Positions 1 through 8,712 are shown, counted from the stretch's first letter. The stretch: 64,000 nucleotides of DNA from Halorubrum amylolyticum (GCF_004114995.1 NZ_SDJP01000014.1:16507-80506); one strand, 5' to 3'. The notes: a model not told the origin generated them from the sequence alone. Numbers and translations are program-made.

Positions 1-220
1 CGTTGATCGGGTCGTCGAAGCCGTCGAAGCCGCAGTCGCGGCACTCGGGCGGCGCGACCAGAAGCTCCGCGTCGTCGCCGTCGTCCGCGACCGACCGCGA
101 GACGTGCTCGACGTGATCGTACACGACGGGGGTCGGCAGCGACAGCGTCTCCCCGAGGTCGCTCGCGGTCGCCGGCCCCTCGCGGAGCCGGTCGGCGATG
201 CGCTGGCGGGTCGTCTCCAT
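1..220 (-). CDS. HTH transcriptional regulator with zinc-ribbon tail, C-terminus cut by window edge
   Basis: The gene starts at the ATG at 220 and runs off the left edge, leaving 73 codons. The N-terminus (METTRQRIADRL) followed by a short helix-turn-helix reads like the small archaeal COG3357-type regulators. A Cys pair (PPECRDCGF) near residue 58 begins a probable zinc ribbon whose second Cys pair would lie outside the window. Such proteins are DNA-binding repressors or activators of unknown target. The family call rests on layout and motif only; the missing end prevents a firmer assignment. Confidence 0.7.
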   Translation of the reverse strand, partial: METTRQRIADRLREGPATASDLGETLSLPTPVVYDHVEHVSRSVADDGDDAELLVAPPECRDCGFDGFDDPIN

Positions 221-280
221 GGACCGAATTCGACGGCGGTATACAAAACACCGACGGCGCGGTCAACTTCTCTCCCCGCC

Positions 281-823
281 TCACTCGTCCGGTTTCGGCG
301 CCAGCACCACGAGCGCGGTGGCGTCCTCGGTCGCGGTCGGTTCGACCGCCGTCTCACCGTCGAAGCGGACGATCTCCCCGGCCTCGACCGCGTGTTCCTC
401 GCCGTCGAGCCGGACCTCGAACGCCCCCGTCAGCGCGTGGAACAGGACCGTCCGGTCGGGGTGGGTGTGCTCGGGGACGCTCTGGCCGGCGTCCAGCGAC
501 AGCCGGACCGTCTTCGGCTCGCGCCCCGGGAACGCCGCCGCGTGCGGCTCGCCGCCGAGGTCCGCGATTCGGACCTTCGCCGCGGCCGACTCGGCTTCGA
601 CCTTCGGGAACTCGGCGATGAACCGGGACGGCTCCTCGCGCTCGACGGCGTAGCCGTCGGCGTCGAACGCGGGCACCTCGGCCGCCATCTCGTGATAGAG
701 CGGCGTGGGCTCGTGGTCGTTGACGACGGTGAGCGTCTCGCCGGGCTCTAGCTCCGCGAACACCTCGTGTATCCGGTCGTGTCGCTCGCTCGGCGGGATC
801 TCCCTGGCGTCGAGTTCGAGCAT
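281..823 (-). CDS. DUF2249 domain fused to a cupin domain
   Basis: This 180-residue protein opens with the DUF2249 signature: LDAREIPPSERHDRIHEVF, then LEPGETLTVVNDHEP at residues 4-45. That small domain is often found next to nitrogen-oxide and respiratory genes. Residues about 95-178 form a cupin barrel with the GQSVPEHTHPDRT metal-ligand motif and a second ALTGAFEVRLDGEE strand motif. The likely role is a small-molecule or metal-binding sensor or enzyme in the cytoplasm, with no known substrate. It stands alone: the flanking genes are a regulator and an esterase pair on the same strand, about 60 and 80 bases away. Confidence 0.85.
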   Translation of the reverse strand: MLELDAREIPPSERHDRIHEVFAELEPGETLTVVNDHEPTPLYHEMAAEVPAFDADGYAVEREEPSRFIAEFPKVEAESAAAKVRIADLGGEPHAAAFPGREPKTVRLSLDAGQSVPEHTHPDRTVLFHALTGAFEVRLDGEEHAVEAGEIVRFDGETAVEPTATEDATALVVLAPKPDE

Positions 824-904
824 CGTGCGTCCCCTCGGTCTCCGAGGGGAATGGGCCGTGTCGCGAACACGTTCGGCTTCGCGGGACGTTGCGGTTCGGT
901 ATCG

Positions 905-1621
905 TCACTCGGCGTCCGGCGGGGCAGCGTCGCCGAGTAGCGCCCCGACCCGATCCCCGATCCGCGCCATCGTCGCGTCCGAGAGGCCGTGGCCGTCGCC
1001 CTCGTCGATCCGGCGGTCGACCGCCGCGCCGCCCCGGCGAAATGCCGCCGCGGTCGCCCGGACGCGCTCGACGGGGACGTACGGGTCGTCCTCGCTGCTG
1101 TCGATCGCGATCGGGGTGCCATCGAGGTCCCCGCTCCCGGTCTCGTTCTCCGCCCCTCCCTCATCAACCACCGAACGCTCCGACAGGTCCTCGCCCGGAA
1201 GCGCCGCGGAGACGACGAACGCGCCGCCGTACCGCCGCGGGCGGCGCCGGAGGAACTCGCTCGCGACCGCGCCGCCCTGCGAGACGCCGACGAGAACGAC
1301 GCGCTCGGGAGGAATCCCGATATCGCCGGCGGCGTCGACCGTCGCGGCGACGCAGTCGACCGCCGAGGTCAGCGCCGGCTCGTTGGCGGCGATCGGCGCG
1401 TCGTGACCCGCCGGGAACCAGTTCGAGCGGACCGCGTTCGGGGCGAGCAGCGTCGCGCCCGGTCGGTAGAACTCGTCGGCGAGGCGGAGCAGTCCCTCGG
1501 CCGTCCCGCCGCGACCGTGGACGAGCACGACCGCGACTTCCGCGGCCGCGGCCGGGGCACCGCCGGTCTCCAGCGTGGCGTCGGCGTGCGGCCCTTCGAC
1601 GCCGGAGAGCTTCCGGGTCAT
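905..1621 (-). CDS. Alpha/beta-hydrolase, phospholipase/carboxylesterase family
   Basis: A 238-residue cytosolic serine hydrolase. The order is typical: an oxyanion strand VVLVHGRGG at about 31-39, nucleophile elbow GVSQGG near residue 117, acid DSSEDDPYVP near 180, and catalytic His in DEGDGHGLSD near 214. The family hydrolyses small acyl esters or lysophospholipids. The ATG at 1621 overlaps the TGA of the upstream glyoxalase-family gene by ATGA, so the two are translationally coupled and probably form one operon. This is the chemistry expected when a dioxygenase or glyoxalase product needs ester hydrolysis, but the substrate is unknown. Confidence 0.88.
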   Translation of the reverse strand: MTRKLSGVEGPHADATLETGGAPAAAAEVAVVLVHGRGGTAEGLLRLADEFYRPGATLLAPNAVRSNWFPAGHDAPIAANEPALTSAVDCVAATVDAAGDIGIPPERVVLVGVSQGGAVASEFLRRRPRRYGGAFVVSAALPGEDLSERSVVDEGGAENETGSGDLDGTPIAIDSSEDDPYVPVERVRATAAAFRRGGAAVDRRIDEGDGHGLSDATMARIGDRVGALLGDAAPPDAE

Positions 1622-2688
1622 CGATCGGCGTCCGTTCGGGTGTTCGCGTCCCCGCCCCTCCCGATCTCGAAGGCGGGGAGCTGGCTCTCGATCAGCTCGC
1701 GGTCGTCCTCGAACCACGGCGGGAGGTACAGTTCCGTCGCGTGGCCGGTCGCGTCGGGGTCCGCGAGCCCGGCGGTTTGCGGGCCATCGGGAGTGGGCGC
1801 CTCCGTCGCGAGCTCGACGAGGAGCCCGCCGGGGCCGCGCACGTACAGCGAGTGGAAGAAGTGGCGGTCCTTCACCCGAGAGATGTCGTAGCCGCGGTCG
1901 CGGAACAGGTCGTGCCAGTCGAGCAGCGCCTCGCGGTCGGGGACCCGCACGGCGGCGTGGTGGAGCGCGCCCGGCCCCTCGCGGAGGTACGGCGCGTCCC
2001 GGTCGAGGAGGTCGACGACGGTCGCGCGGTCGCCAGGGGCGCGGTACCGGACCCGGTCGCCGGTCTCCGCCTCGTACGCGAACCCGAGCGTGTCGAGCAC
2101 GCTCGCCGTCCCGTACGGGTCCGCGGGGAGCGCGGTGACGCCGTACAGCCCGCGGATCGCGGCCGACTCGGGAACGGGGTCCGACTCGGGGACGGAGTCC
2201 GACTCGGGGACGGAGTCCGACTCGGGGACGGTGGTGGCGGCAGCGTCGCCGGCGCGATCGGCGATCCACGGGTCGCCGTCGACGTCGCTTTCGACCAGTT
2301 CGACCCGAGTGCCGGAGGGGTCGGAGACGGAGATCGCGTCGTCGCCGAACCGGTCGGTGGCGGGGATCTCCTCGACCGCGACCGCCCGATCGGCCAGCCG
2401 CTCGCGCCAGTAGTCGAGCGAGCCGGCCGGGACCGCGAAGGCGACGGCGGCGTACCCCGGTTTCCCGGTGCGTCCGGGGTCGCCGTGGGGGTCCGGGAAG
2501 ACGGTGAACACGGAGCCGGGCGAGCCCGCGGCGTCGCCGAAGTAGAGGTGATACTGGTGGCTGTCCTCGTAGTTCACGGTCCGGCGCAGGAGCCGGAGCC
2601 CGAGGGTCTCCGCGTAGAACGCGGCGTTCGCACCGGGATCGCCGACGATCCCCGTCACGTGGTGGAGGCCCGGAGTGTCCGAGAGCAT
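1618..2688 (-). CDS. VOC-family ring-cleaving dioxygenase / glyoxalase-like protein
   Basis: This 356-residue protein has two vicinal-oxygen-chelate modules. Metal-ligand motifs are visible as LHHVTGIVGD at residues 9-18 and GALHHAAVRVPD near 235. A probable metal-ligand Glu lies in each module (DPSGTRVELVE and PGGLLVELATE). The build resembles haloarchaeal and Bacillus MhqO/MhqE-type putative extradiol dioxygenases. I chose the internal ATG at 2688 because the upstream extension is low-complexity Pro/Arg. The two halves are joined by an acidic linker made of a repeated Val-Pro-Glu-Ser-Asp-Ser unit. It is coupled by ATGA to the downstream esterase. The substrate (a quinone or catechol) is inferred from family only. 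Confidence 0.85.
   Translation of the reverse strand: MLSDTPGLHHVTGIVGDPGANAAFYAETLGLRLLRRTVNYEDSHQYHLYFGDAAGSPGSVFTVFPDPHGDPGRTGKPGYAAVAFAVPAGSLDYWRERLADRAVAVEEIPATDRFGDDAISVSDPSGTRVELVESDVDGDPWIADRAGDAAATTVPESDSVPESDSVPESDPVPESAAIRGLYGVTALPADPYGTASVLDTLGFAYEAETGDRVRYRAPGDRATVVDLLDRDAPYLREGPGALHHAAVRVPDREALLDWHDLFRDRGYDISRVKDRHFFHSLYVRGPGGLLVELATEAPTPDGPQTAGLADPDATGHATELYLPPWFEDDRELIESQLPAFEIGRGGDANTRTDADR
2163..2234. repeat. 18-bp tandem repeat, four copies, in frame within the VOC protein
   Basis: Four consecutive 18-base units starting CCGACTCGGG sit inside the dioxygenase-like gene and encode the hexapeptide VPESDS (or DP) in the linker between its two VOC modules. The length is a multiple of three, so copy-number change would lengthen the linker without breaking the frame. 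Confidence 0.9.
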
Positions 2689-2818
2689 GCCCGGATATGG
2701 GCCGCGCCGGCGCAAACCGGTGTCGGTCGGAGAAGGGCGCGCGGTGTGGGGAAGGGGGCGCGGTGTGGGTGAAGGGGGCAAGCGGAGAGGTGGATCGGGA
2801 GGGGTCCCGCCGACCGCC

Positions 2819-3184
2819 TTACGCGATCAACAGCAACCGAACGTTGCTCGCGGTGAGATAGGTCCCGACGACCGTCAGCAGGACCGGCGGGAAGTAGTAG
2901 AGGAGGCCGTCGCCCTCGCGGGCGCCACGGACGCTGATCCAGAGCATGACCAGGTACACGGCGATCTTCAGGGCGACCAGCCCGCCGAGCCCGAACGCGT
3001 CGAGCGCGAACGCGACGAGCGGGTTCGCCTCCCGGATCGACGGGACGTACACTAGGAAGGCGATAGTCGAGACGATATCGCCGACCCCGTACGTCGCCGT
3101 CGCGGCGATCCACAGCCAGTAGAACTCCTGTGGTCGTCGGCGGTAGGCCGGGCGGCGGCGGGTTCGATCGCGGGACCGGGACAC
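2819..3184 (-). CDS. Small haloarchaeal membrane protein, unknown function
   Basis: About 121 residues from a GTG at 3184. An Arg-rich N-terminus (RTRRRPAYRRR) is followed by three or four hydrophobic helices: FYWLWIAATATYGVGDIVS, ANPLVAFALDAFGLGGLV, LKIAVYLVMLWISV, and YYFPPVLLTVVGTYLTASN. The positive-inside rule would place the N-terminus in the cytoplasm. I do not recognise a named family. The gene is divergent from endonuclease III. The start is uncertain because the frame remains open upstream to 3319, across most of the space before nth. Confidence 0.7.
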   Translation of the reverse strand: MSRSRDRTRRRPAYRRRPQEFYWLWIAATATYGVGDIVSTIAFLVYVPSIREANPLVAFALDAFGLGGLVALKIAVYLVMLWISVRGAREGDGLLYYFPPVLLTVVGTYLTASNVRLLLIA

Positions 3185-3306
3185 GCCCAGACGTGTCGGA
3201 GAGGCGATGTGAATCTGCCGGTTCGGGGCGTCGATCCAGCGGGGGCCAGATCGACGATGCGTACCGCTTCCGGATCGTTCAATGGCGCCCGCGCGGAGAA
3301 ATCGAT

Positions 3307-3990
3307 ATGGGCACGCCACTGGAGCCGCGGGAAGAGCAGGTCGGGGAGGTCCTCGACCGACTCTACGAGGAGTATCCCGACTCGACCATCTCGCTGAGCT
3401 ACTCGAACCGGCTGGAGCTGCTCATCGCCGTGATCCTCTCCGCGCAGTGCACGGACGAGCGCGTGAACGAGGTGTGCGTCGATCTGTTCGAGGCGTACGA
3501 GACGCCCGAGGAGTACGCGAACGCGCCCCAAGAGGAGCTTGCGGAGGCGATCAACTCGATCACCTACTACAACAACAAGGCGAAGTACATCCGGTCGGCC
3601 TGCGCCGACATCGCCGAGAAACACGATGGCGAGGTCCCCGACACGATGTCGGAACTGACGGAGCTGGCCGGCGTCGGCCGCAAAACGGCGAACGTCGTGC
3701 TCCAGCACGGTCACGACGTCGTGGAGGGGATCGTCGTCGACACCCACGTCCAGCGGCTCACCCGCCGGCTCGGAATCACGGAGGAGGAGCGTCCGGAGGC
3801 GATCGAGCAGGACCTCCTCGACGTGGTTCCCGAAGAGGATTGGCAGCAGTTCACGCACCTCATGATCGACCACGGCCGCGCGACCTGCACCGCGATCAAC
3901 CCGGACTGCGGCGACTGCGTGCTCGCGGATATCTGCCCCTCCGAGAAGGGCGACGGCGGCGTGGATCTGGCGAGCGGCGAGCCGTGGTGA
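3307..3990 (+). CDS. nth: Endonuclease III (DNA glycosylase/AP lyase)
   Basis: A 227-residue base-excision-repair enzyme that removes oxidised pyrimidines and cleaves the abasic site. The helix-hairpin-helix ELAGVGRKTANVVLQ contains the catalytic Lys. The catalytic Asp lies in GIVVDTHVQRL. The C-terminal iron-sulfur loop has spacing Cys-X6-Cys-X2-Cys-X5-Cys (CTAINPDCGDCVLADIC). I chose the ATG at 3307 because it matches the family's start and has a GGAG element 8 bases upstream. Three 11-base GC-rich repeats follow the stop at about 4000-4032. The identification is firm. Confidence 0.97.
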   Translation: MGTPLEPREEQVGEVLDRLYEEYPDSTISLSYSNRLELLIAVILSAQCTDERVNEVCVDLFEAYETPEEYANAPQEELAEAINSITYYNNKAKYIRSACADIAEKHDGEVPDTMSELTELAGVGRKTANVVLQHGHDVVEGIVVDTHVQRLTRRLGITEEERPEAIEQDLLDVVPEEDWQQFTHLMIDHGRATCTAINPDCGDCVLADICPSEKGDGGVDLASGEPW

Positions 3991-4146
3991 ACCGCGCCGG
4001 CGCGGGGTCGGCGCGGGGTCGGTGCGGGGTCGGCGCACACCGGGGCATGATAAAGTCGGGCAACGTGTTCGGGATTAGCACTTAAAGACCCAAACGATCG
4101 GGGGAGATCGCCGATCCGTTCTCTCCGGAAGGGAACTCGCTTCCGG

Positions 4147-4154
4147 GTTTATTC
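4147..4154 (+). promoter_or_regulatory. TATA-like box for the DoxX gene
   Basis: GTTTATTC lies about 40 bases before the ATG at 4191 in an otherwise GC-rich gap. Position and composition fit a haloarchaeal TATA element with a short leader. Confidence 0.45.
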
Positions 4155-4190
4155 ATACGGCCGGCGTATCCGTAAGTGAGGAGAGACACT

Positions 4191-4745
4191 ATGTCCACGA
4201 AAACCACAAACGAGTTCGGCGGAGAGATCGGCGGCGTTACGCTCTTGGGGAAGGCGCACTCGCTGTCGGCGCTGTTCATCGTCCTGCTTCGGGCGACCAT
4301 CGGCGGGATGATCCTGTTCGCCGGCCTCGGGAAGGTCTCGGAGTGGCCGTTCGACGCCGCGGGCTACCTCGCGAACGTCGACCCCGCGAGCCCGGTCAGC
4401 GGCCTGTACGCCGTGATGGCGTCGAACGCGGCGCTGATGGAGTTCGTGAACGTGTTCGTTCCGGTCACGCAGCTGCTCATCGGCGTCGCACTCATCGCCG
4501 GGGCGTTCGTCCGGCTGGCCGCGCTCGGCGGCGCGATGCAGATGACGCTGTTCTACCTCGGCGGGTGGAGCGGCGACGCGCTCGCGCTGTTCGACTCGAC
4601 GCTGGTGTACGCGATCGTGTTCCTCACGGTCGCCGCGTTCGGCGCGGGCCGCGTCCTCGGCCTCGACGCCTACATCGAGCGGATCGAGGTCGGCGGGCAG
4701 GCGCTCGTCGAGAAGTTCCCGGCGCTCCGCTACGTCCTCGCCTGA
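4191..4745 (+). CDS. DoxX/DoxD family membrane protein
   Basis: A 184-residue protein with four predicted membrane helices: LFIVLLRATIGGMILFAGL, VPVTQLLIGVALIAGAFV, LAALGGAMQMTLFYLGG and TLVYAIVFLTVAAFGAG. The ...LLRATIGGMILFAGLGKV opening is typical of the DoxX family. DoxD is the small subunit of the archaeal thiosulfate:quinone oxidoreductase, while most DoxX homologues are uncharacterised membrane proteins linked to redox stress. No DoxA partner lies nearby, so a thiosulfate role cannot be assigned. It is a single gene with its own promoter. Confidence 0.85.
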   Translation: MSTKTTNEFGGEIGGVTLLGKAHSLSALFIVLLRATIGGMILFAGLGKVSEWPFDAAGYLANVDPASPVSGLYAVMASNAALMEFVNVFVPVTQLLIGVALIAGAFVRLAALGGAMQMTLFYLGGWSGDALALFDSTLVYAIVFLTVAAFGAGRVLGLDAYIERIEVGGQALVEKFPALRYVLA

Positions 4746-4887
4746 ACGGGGACGCCGTCGCGCGGGACGCGTCCGGACGGTCCCGCCGCCGCGGCGTTGC
4801 ATCACGCGCCGCGACCGCGCTTCAGCCGCTCCGGCCTCATCGGGGCCGACCGAAAGGCGCTTTTCGCGCGGCCGCAACGCACACACC

Positions 4888-6075
4888 ATGATCACGGTCG
4901 CGCTGGCGGGCAAGCCGAACGCCGGCAAGTCCACCTTTTACACCGCCGCCACGATGGCCGATGTCGACGTGGCGAACTACCCGTTCACGACGATCGACGC
5001 CAACCGGGGCGTGACCCACGTCCGCACGGAGTGCCCCTGCCTCGACCGCGACGAGCGCTGCGGCGCGGAGAACTGCCGCGACGGGAAGCGGTACGTCCCG
5101 ATCGAATTGCTTGATGTCGCCGGGCTGGTCCCGGGCGCCCACGAGGGGAAGGGGCTCGGCAACCAGTTCCTCGACGAGCTGACGAACGCGGACGCGGTGC
5201 TCAACGTCGTCGACGCCTCGGGCGCGACGAACGCGGAGGGCGAGCCCGTCGAGGTCGGTGCGCACGATCCCCTCGACGACGTGGACTTCATCGAGGAGGA
5301 AATGGACCTGTGGCTCGCGGGGATCGTCGACCGCAACTGGGAGGGCGTCGAGCGCCAGTCGCGCTCGCCCGACTTCGACCTGGAAGCGGCGGTCACCGAC
5401 CTGCTGACGGGGTTCGGCGCGACGGAGCACGACGTGACGGCGGTCCTCCGCGAGCTGGAGTACCCCGACGATCCGAAGGCGTGGACCGACGACGACCGCG
5501 AGGCGCTCGCCCGGGCGGTCCGGCGCCGCACCAAGCCGATCGTCGTCGTCGCCAACAAGGTCGACGCCGCGCCCGAGGGCGCGGTCGACCGGCTCCGCGA
5601 GGGGACGGACAAGCCGGTGGTCCCCGCCACGGCCGACGGGGAGCTCGCCCTCCGGCGCGCCGCGGAGGCGGGCGTTCTCGACTACGACCCGGGCGACGAG
5701 GGGTTCGACGTGGTCGGCGGCGTCTCCGACGGCCAGCGCGAGGGGCTGGAAGCGATCCGCGGCGCGATGGCCGAACACGGCGGCACGGGGGTCCAGACCG
5801 CGCTGAACGCGGCCGTCGACGACCTGCTCGACAGGATCACCGTCTATCCCGTGCAGGACGCCTCGAAGTGGACGGACGGGACCGGAAACGTCCTCCCGGA
5901 CGCGTTCCTCCTCCCGTCGGGGGCGACCCCGCCGGATCTGGCGTACGCGGTCCACACCGACATCGGCGAGGGGTACCTCCACGCGGTCGACGCGCGTTCC
6001 TCGCGGCGGATCGGCGAGGACCACGAGCTCTCGGAGGGCGACGTGGTGAAGATCGTCTCGACCGCGGGGCCGTGA
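4888..6075 (+). CDS. YchF/OLA1-family GTPase/ATPase with TGS domain
   Basis: 395 residues. The P-loop GKPNAGKST is at 8-16, switch DVAGLVPGAHEGKGLG near 75-90, and the NKVD specificity motif near 221. A C-terminal TGS-type region (about 310-395, ending GDVVKIVSTAGP) follows. A Cys-rich insert (ECPCLDRDERCGAENC, about residues 49-64) is typical of the archaeal version. These proteins bind ribosomes and are thought to act in translation control or stress. The gene is monocistronic, and its start fits the P-loop distance of the family. Confidence 0.95.
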   Translation: MITVALAGKPNAGKSTFYTAATMADVDVANYPFTTIDANRGVTHVRTECPCLDRDERCGAENCRDGKRYVPIELLDVAGLVPGAHEGKGLGNQFLDELTNADAVLNVVDASGATNAEGEPVEVGAHDPLDDVDFIEEEMDLWLAGIVDRNWEGVERQSRSPDFDLEAAVTDLLTGFGATEHDVTAVLRELEYPDDPKAWTDDDREALARAVRRRTKPIVVVANKVDAAPEGAVDRLREGTDKPVVPATADGELALRRAAEAGVLDYDPGDEGFDVVGGVSDGQREGLEAIRGAMAEHGGTGVQTALNAAVDDLLDRITVYPVQDASKWTDGTGNVLPDAFLLPSGATPPDLAYAVHTDIGEGYLHAVDARSSRRIGEDHELSEGDVVKIVSTAGP

Positions 6076-6160
6076 GGGAGGTGGGCGGAGACCTCCGCGG
6101 GAGCGCGAGGCGAGCGTGAGACCGACAGGCACATGCGGATCGCCCGAGACGGGGCCGTAG

Positions 6161-6991
6161 ATGCTCGGGCTGGAACACGACTTCCGGATCGTCGACACGC
6201 GCGCGACGCTCGATCCCGACGAGTCGTCGGTCGCGACCCACGGGCGGGACATTTCCCCCGAGCTGCTGGAACGCGAGATGTTACAGGCCGGCGTCGTCCG
6301 CGCGGTCGCGAGTCCCGGGCAACGGGCGGCCGGACAGAGCTACCTGCGCGCGAACAATGCGGTCGCGCGGCTCTCGATCGATCGCCCGTTCGTCGCGTTC
6401 GCCCGACTCAACGGCCCCCGCGATCCGGGAAGCGGTCCCCTCGCCGCGGTCAGGAACCTCCGCGCCGAGCGCGACGACCACCACGCCCGCCCGGACGACG
6501 TCGAGCAGTACTCCTACGACGACCGGTTTCACGGGTTCACCCTCGTCCCGCACGCCGACGGGCTTCCGAACGAGGACGTGCTCACTCGGCTGGAGGACGC
6601 CGACCTCCCCGTGATCGTCCACGCCGGCAGGCGGTTCCCGCCCGAGGCGGTCGAGCGCGAACTGCTCGAGTACGACATGCCGATCGTGCTCGCCAGCTTC
6701 GGCGGCTACCCCCTCGACGCCGACCTGATGAACGAGACGCTCGACCTGTTGGGCGAGTACGACCGGCTGTACGTCGAGACGAGCGCCGTGCGGTACCGCG
6801 AGGTGCTCGAACGCGGCGTCTTGGAACACCCCGACCGCGTCCTCTTCGGCTCGGGCGCGCCCGACGTACATCCGAACGTCGGCGTGATGGAGGTGCTCAC
6901 CCTCGACGTCTCCGAGGACCTGATGCGCCGCGTGTTCGCGAAGAACCCCGCCCGGCTGATCCCCGCGCTCGCCGAGGGCGCGGAGGTCTGA
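6161..6991 (+). CDS. Amidohydrolase-2 (TIM-barrel) family protein
   Basis: A 276-residue metal-dependent hydrolase-like TIM barrel. Recognisable pieces are FRIVDTRATLDPDES near the start, where the usual HxH metal motif is degenerate. Then come DLPVIVHAGRRFPP near 147-160, MPIVLASFGGYPLDADLMNETLDL near 173, LYVETSAVRY near 205, and a closing VLFGSGAPDVHPNVGVMEVL. The last part matches the family's FGSDxP block but with Ala in place of the usual residue. The loss of the first His pair suggests altered metal binding or a non-enzymatic role. The substrate is unknown. Confidence 0.8.
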   Translation: MLGLEHDFRIVDTRATLDPDESSVATHGRDISPELLEREMLQAGVVRAVASPGQRAAGQSYLRANNAVARLSIDRPFVAFARLNGPRDPGSGPLAAVRNLRAERDDHHARPDDVEQYSYDDRFHGFTLVPHADGLPNEDVLTRLEDADLPVIVHAGRRFPPEAVERELLEYDMPIVLASFGGYPLDADLMNETLDLLGEYDRLYVETSAVRYREVLERGVLEHPDRVLFGSGAPDVHPNVGVMEVLTLDVSEDLMRRVFAKNPARLIPALAEGAEV

Positions 6992-7031
6992 AGCGACGGG
7001 CACTTGGCGCGCCGTCTCGGACTCGACGAGC

Positions 7032-7559
7032 ATGAGCGACGCCGAGAGCGCCGAATCGAACGACGTCGAGAGCGCCGGCCAGCCCGGAGCCGATCCCCTC
7101 GTCGAGGTCGTCCGCGCCGTCGGGCACGAACACGTCACCGCCGAGCACGCGAGCACCGTCGAACTCACGACCGACGACTGGCTCACCCCCGCGGGCGACT
7201 GCATCGTCGGCGTCGAGGCCGACCGCGCGCCCCGCGACTTCTCACCCGAGTTCCGCGAGTCGTGTCAGGACTCGGGCGCGACGATCACGGCGCGGTTCGC
7301 GGTCGGCGACCCCGGCGACGACGGGGTCGACTCCGACGACCCGTCCCACGTCGACGAGTTCGTCGGCCGCGGCGACCCCGACCTCGCGCTCCTCGACGAC
7401 CGATCGATGGTCGGTCGGACCAGCGACTACACCGACGACGAGCGCACCATTTTCGTCGACGGCGACGGTGCCGCCGCGGACCTCGACCGCGACCTCGTAG
7501 ACGCGCTCGCGGAGGGGGCACCCCTGACGCTGCGGCTGGAGGTCGATCCTGCCGAGTGA
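7032..7559 (+). CDS. DUF371 domain protein
   Basis: 175 residues. The region from residue about 18 reads EVVRAVGHEHVTAEHASTVE, then LTPAGDCIVGVEADRAPRDF. This is the conserved core of the archaeal DUF371 family, whose function is unknown. The N-terminal 20 residues are a Ser/Glu-rich tail. The protein is soluble and acidic. Haloarchaeal spacing to the upstream amidohydrolase (about 40 bases, same strand) allows co-transcription. Confidence 0.88.
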   Translation: MSDAESAESNDVESAGQPGADPLVEVVRAVGHEHVTAEHASTVELTTDDWLTPAGDCIVGVEADRAPRDFSPEFRESCQDSGATITARFAVGDPGDDGVDSDDPSHVDEFVGRGDPDLALLDDRSMVGRTSDYTDDERTIFVDGDGAAADLDRDLVDALAEGAPLTLRLEVDPAE

Positions 7560-7576
7560 GGTGCGCGTCTCTGGAA

Positions 7577-7970
7577 CTTATAAACAACTGGGAACGGCGG
7601 GGCCGCTCGCGGTCGGCGCGAGTCAGCACGCGCGAGGGACGCGGCGACCAGAGAGGGACCGAAGGTCCCTCATGCAGCCGGCGCGTAGCGCCGGCGACGA
7701 AGGGAGCCGCGAGGCTGGGGAGGCGTGAGGAGGCGGTGCCGTGCGGGGCGGGACTCAAAGGGGCAGCCGGCTCCGGGAAGACGGGCGACGTAAGCACCGC
7801 AAGGAGCGAGTGAAACGAGCGACTGAGGAGCGCAGCGAGCCCCTCGACCGGAGCCGGCTGGGGCTTTGGAGGCCGTCACCGCAGAGTCATCAGTAACCAT
7901 TTATAGGCGAACAACTGGGGATTCGGCGGTGTTCGCCGCCGATCAGCAGTCAGTCGCTTATAAGCGATCG
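7577..7970. ncRNA. Structured non-coding intergenic element (candidate RNA or dispersed repeat)
   Basis: No frame here has plausible coding content, yet the stretch is dense in secondary structure. There is a hairpin at 7653-7671 (8-base arms, GAA loop) and another at 7677-7695 (7-base arms). A long-range 11-base perfect inverted repeat pairs 7764-7774 with 7850-7860. A short hairpin lies at 7925-7940 and a palindrome CGCTTATAAGCG at 7955-7966. The 10-mer AACAACTGGG occurs at both ends (7583-7592 and 7910-7919), each time just after a TTATA element. The layout suggests either a structured RNA with its own promoter or a short mobile intergenic repeat. I cannot tell which strand is transcribed. 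Confidence 0.55.
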
Positions 7971-8014
7971 AATGGGGACAGGGAGACGCTCACCACCTAC
8001 CCGCCGTCAACCGC

Positions 8015-8617
8015 TTAAATCGGCAGCTCCGCGTCCGCCCCGACCACTCGATCGACCTCCTCGGGCGTGCGCCAGTCGGTCGTCCGCTCCAAAAGCTGCA
8101 CGACCATCCGACCCGTCACGCCCCAGACGGTGTAGCCGCCGACGTGGAAGAAGTGGACCCGGTGGTCGCCGTACTCCGGGTGGCCGACGCGACGCTCCGA
8201 CTCGTAGTTCGCGGGGTCGGTCAGCTCGCCGACGGGGAGCACGGCCACCTCCGCGACCTCCGACTCGTCGGGGACGTACTCGCGGTCGGGCGCGACGCCG
8301 ACGAACGGGCGGATTCGGTAGGCCGAGGAGGTCCGCGTGTCGTCGAGCCGCCCGACGACGTCGACCTCGTCGGACCGCATGCCGACCTCCTCGTCGGCCT
8401 CCCGGAGCGCGGTGTCGGTCAGGGTGCGGTCGACGGGCTCGCGACCGCCCCCGGGGAAGCTCATCTGGCCGGGGTGTTCGCCGAGGTGGGCGGCGCGCTT
8501 GGTGAACAGCAGGTGAGCCTCGCCGGCCCGCTCGATGACGGGCGCCAGCACGGCGGCCTCGCGGCGCGCCCGGGTCACCTCCTCGGGCGTGTGCCGGCGC
8601 AGCCCCGTCAGGTCCAT
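8015..8617 (-). CDS. Nudix hydrolase, CoA pyrophosphatase type
   Basis: 200 residues. The CoA-specific signature LFTKRAAHLGEHPGQMSFPGG precedes the Nudix helix TALREADEEVGM. This combination marks the subfamily that cleaves CoA and acyl-CoA to phosphopantetheine and 3',5'-ADP. I took the ATG at 8617, which starts MDLTGLRRHTPEE; the upstream extension has no family similarity. It is divergent from proS, with about 130 bases between them. Confidence 0.9.
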   Translation of the reverse strand: MDLTGLRRHTPEEVTRARREAAVLAPVIERAGEAHLLFTKRAAHLGEHPGQMSFPGGGREPVDRTLTDTALREADEEVGMRSDEVDVVGRLDDTRTSSAYRIRPFVGVAPDREYVPDESEVAEVAVLPVGELTDPANYESERRVGHPEYGDHRVHFFHVGGYTVWGVTGRMVVQLLERTTDWRTPEEVDRVVGADAELPI

Positions 8618-8712
8618 ACCGGGCGTAGGTCCCCGGACGGGGTTAACGTTTCTCCGCGTTCCGGCGATCTGAAACGAGCGCGGCAGTATCCGAACGACCA
8701 CACGGCTTCGGA

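Noticed and set aside
4000..4032. Three 11-base GC-rich repeats after nth as a terminator or binding site
   Set aside because: The unit has no dyad and no T-run, and the array is short. It is more simply a slippage product.
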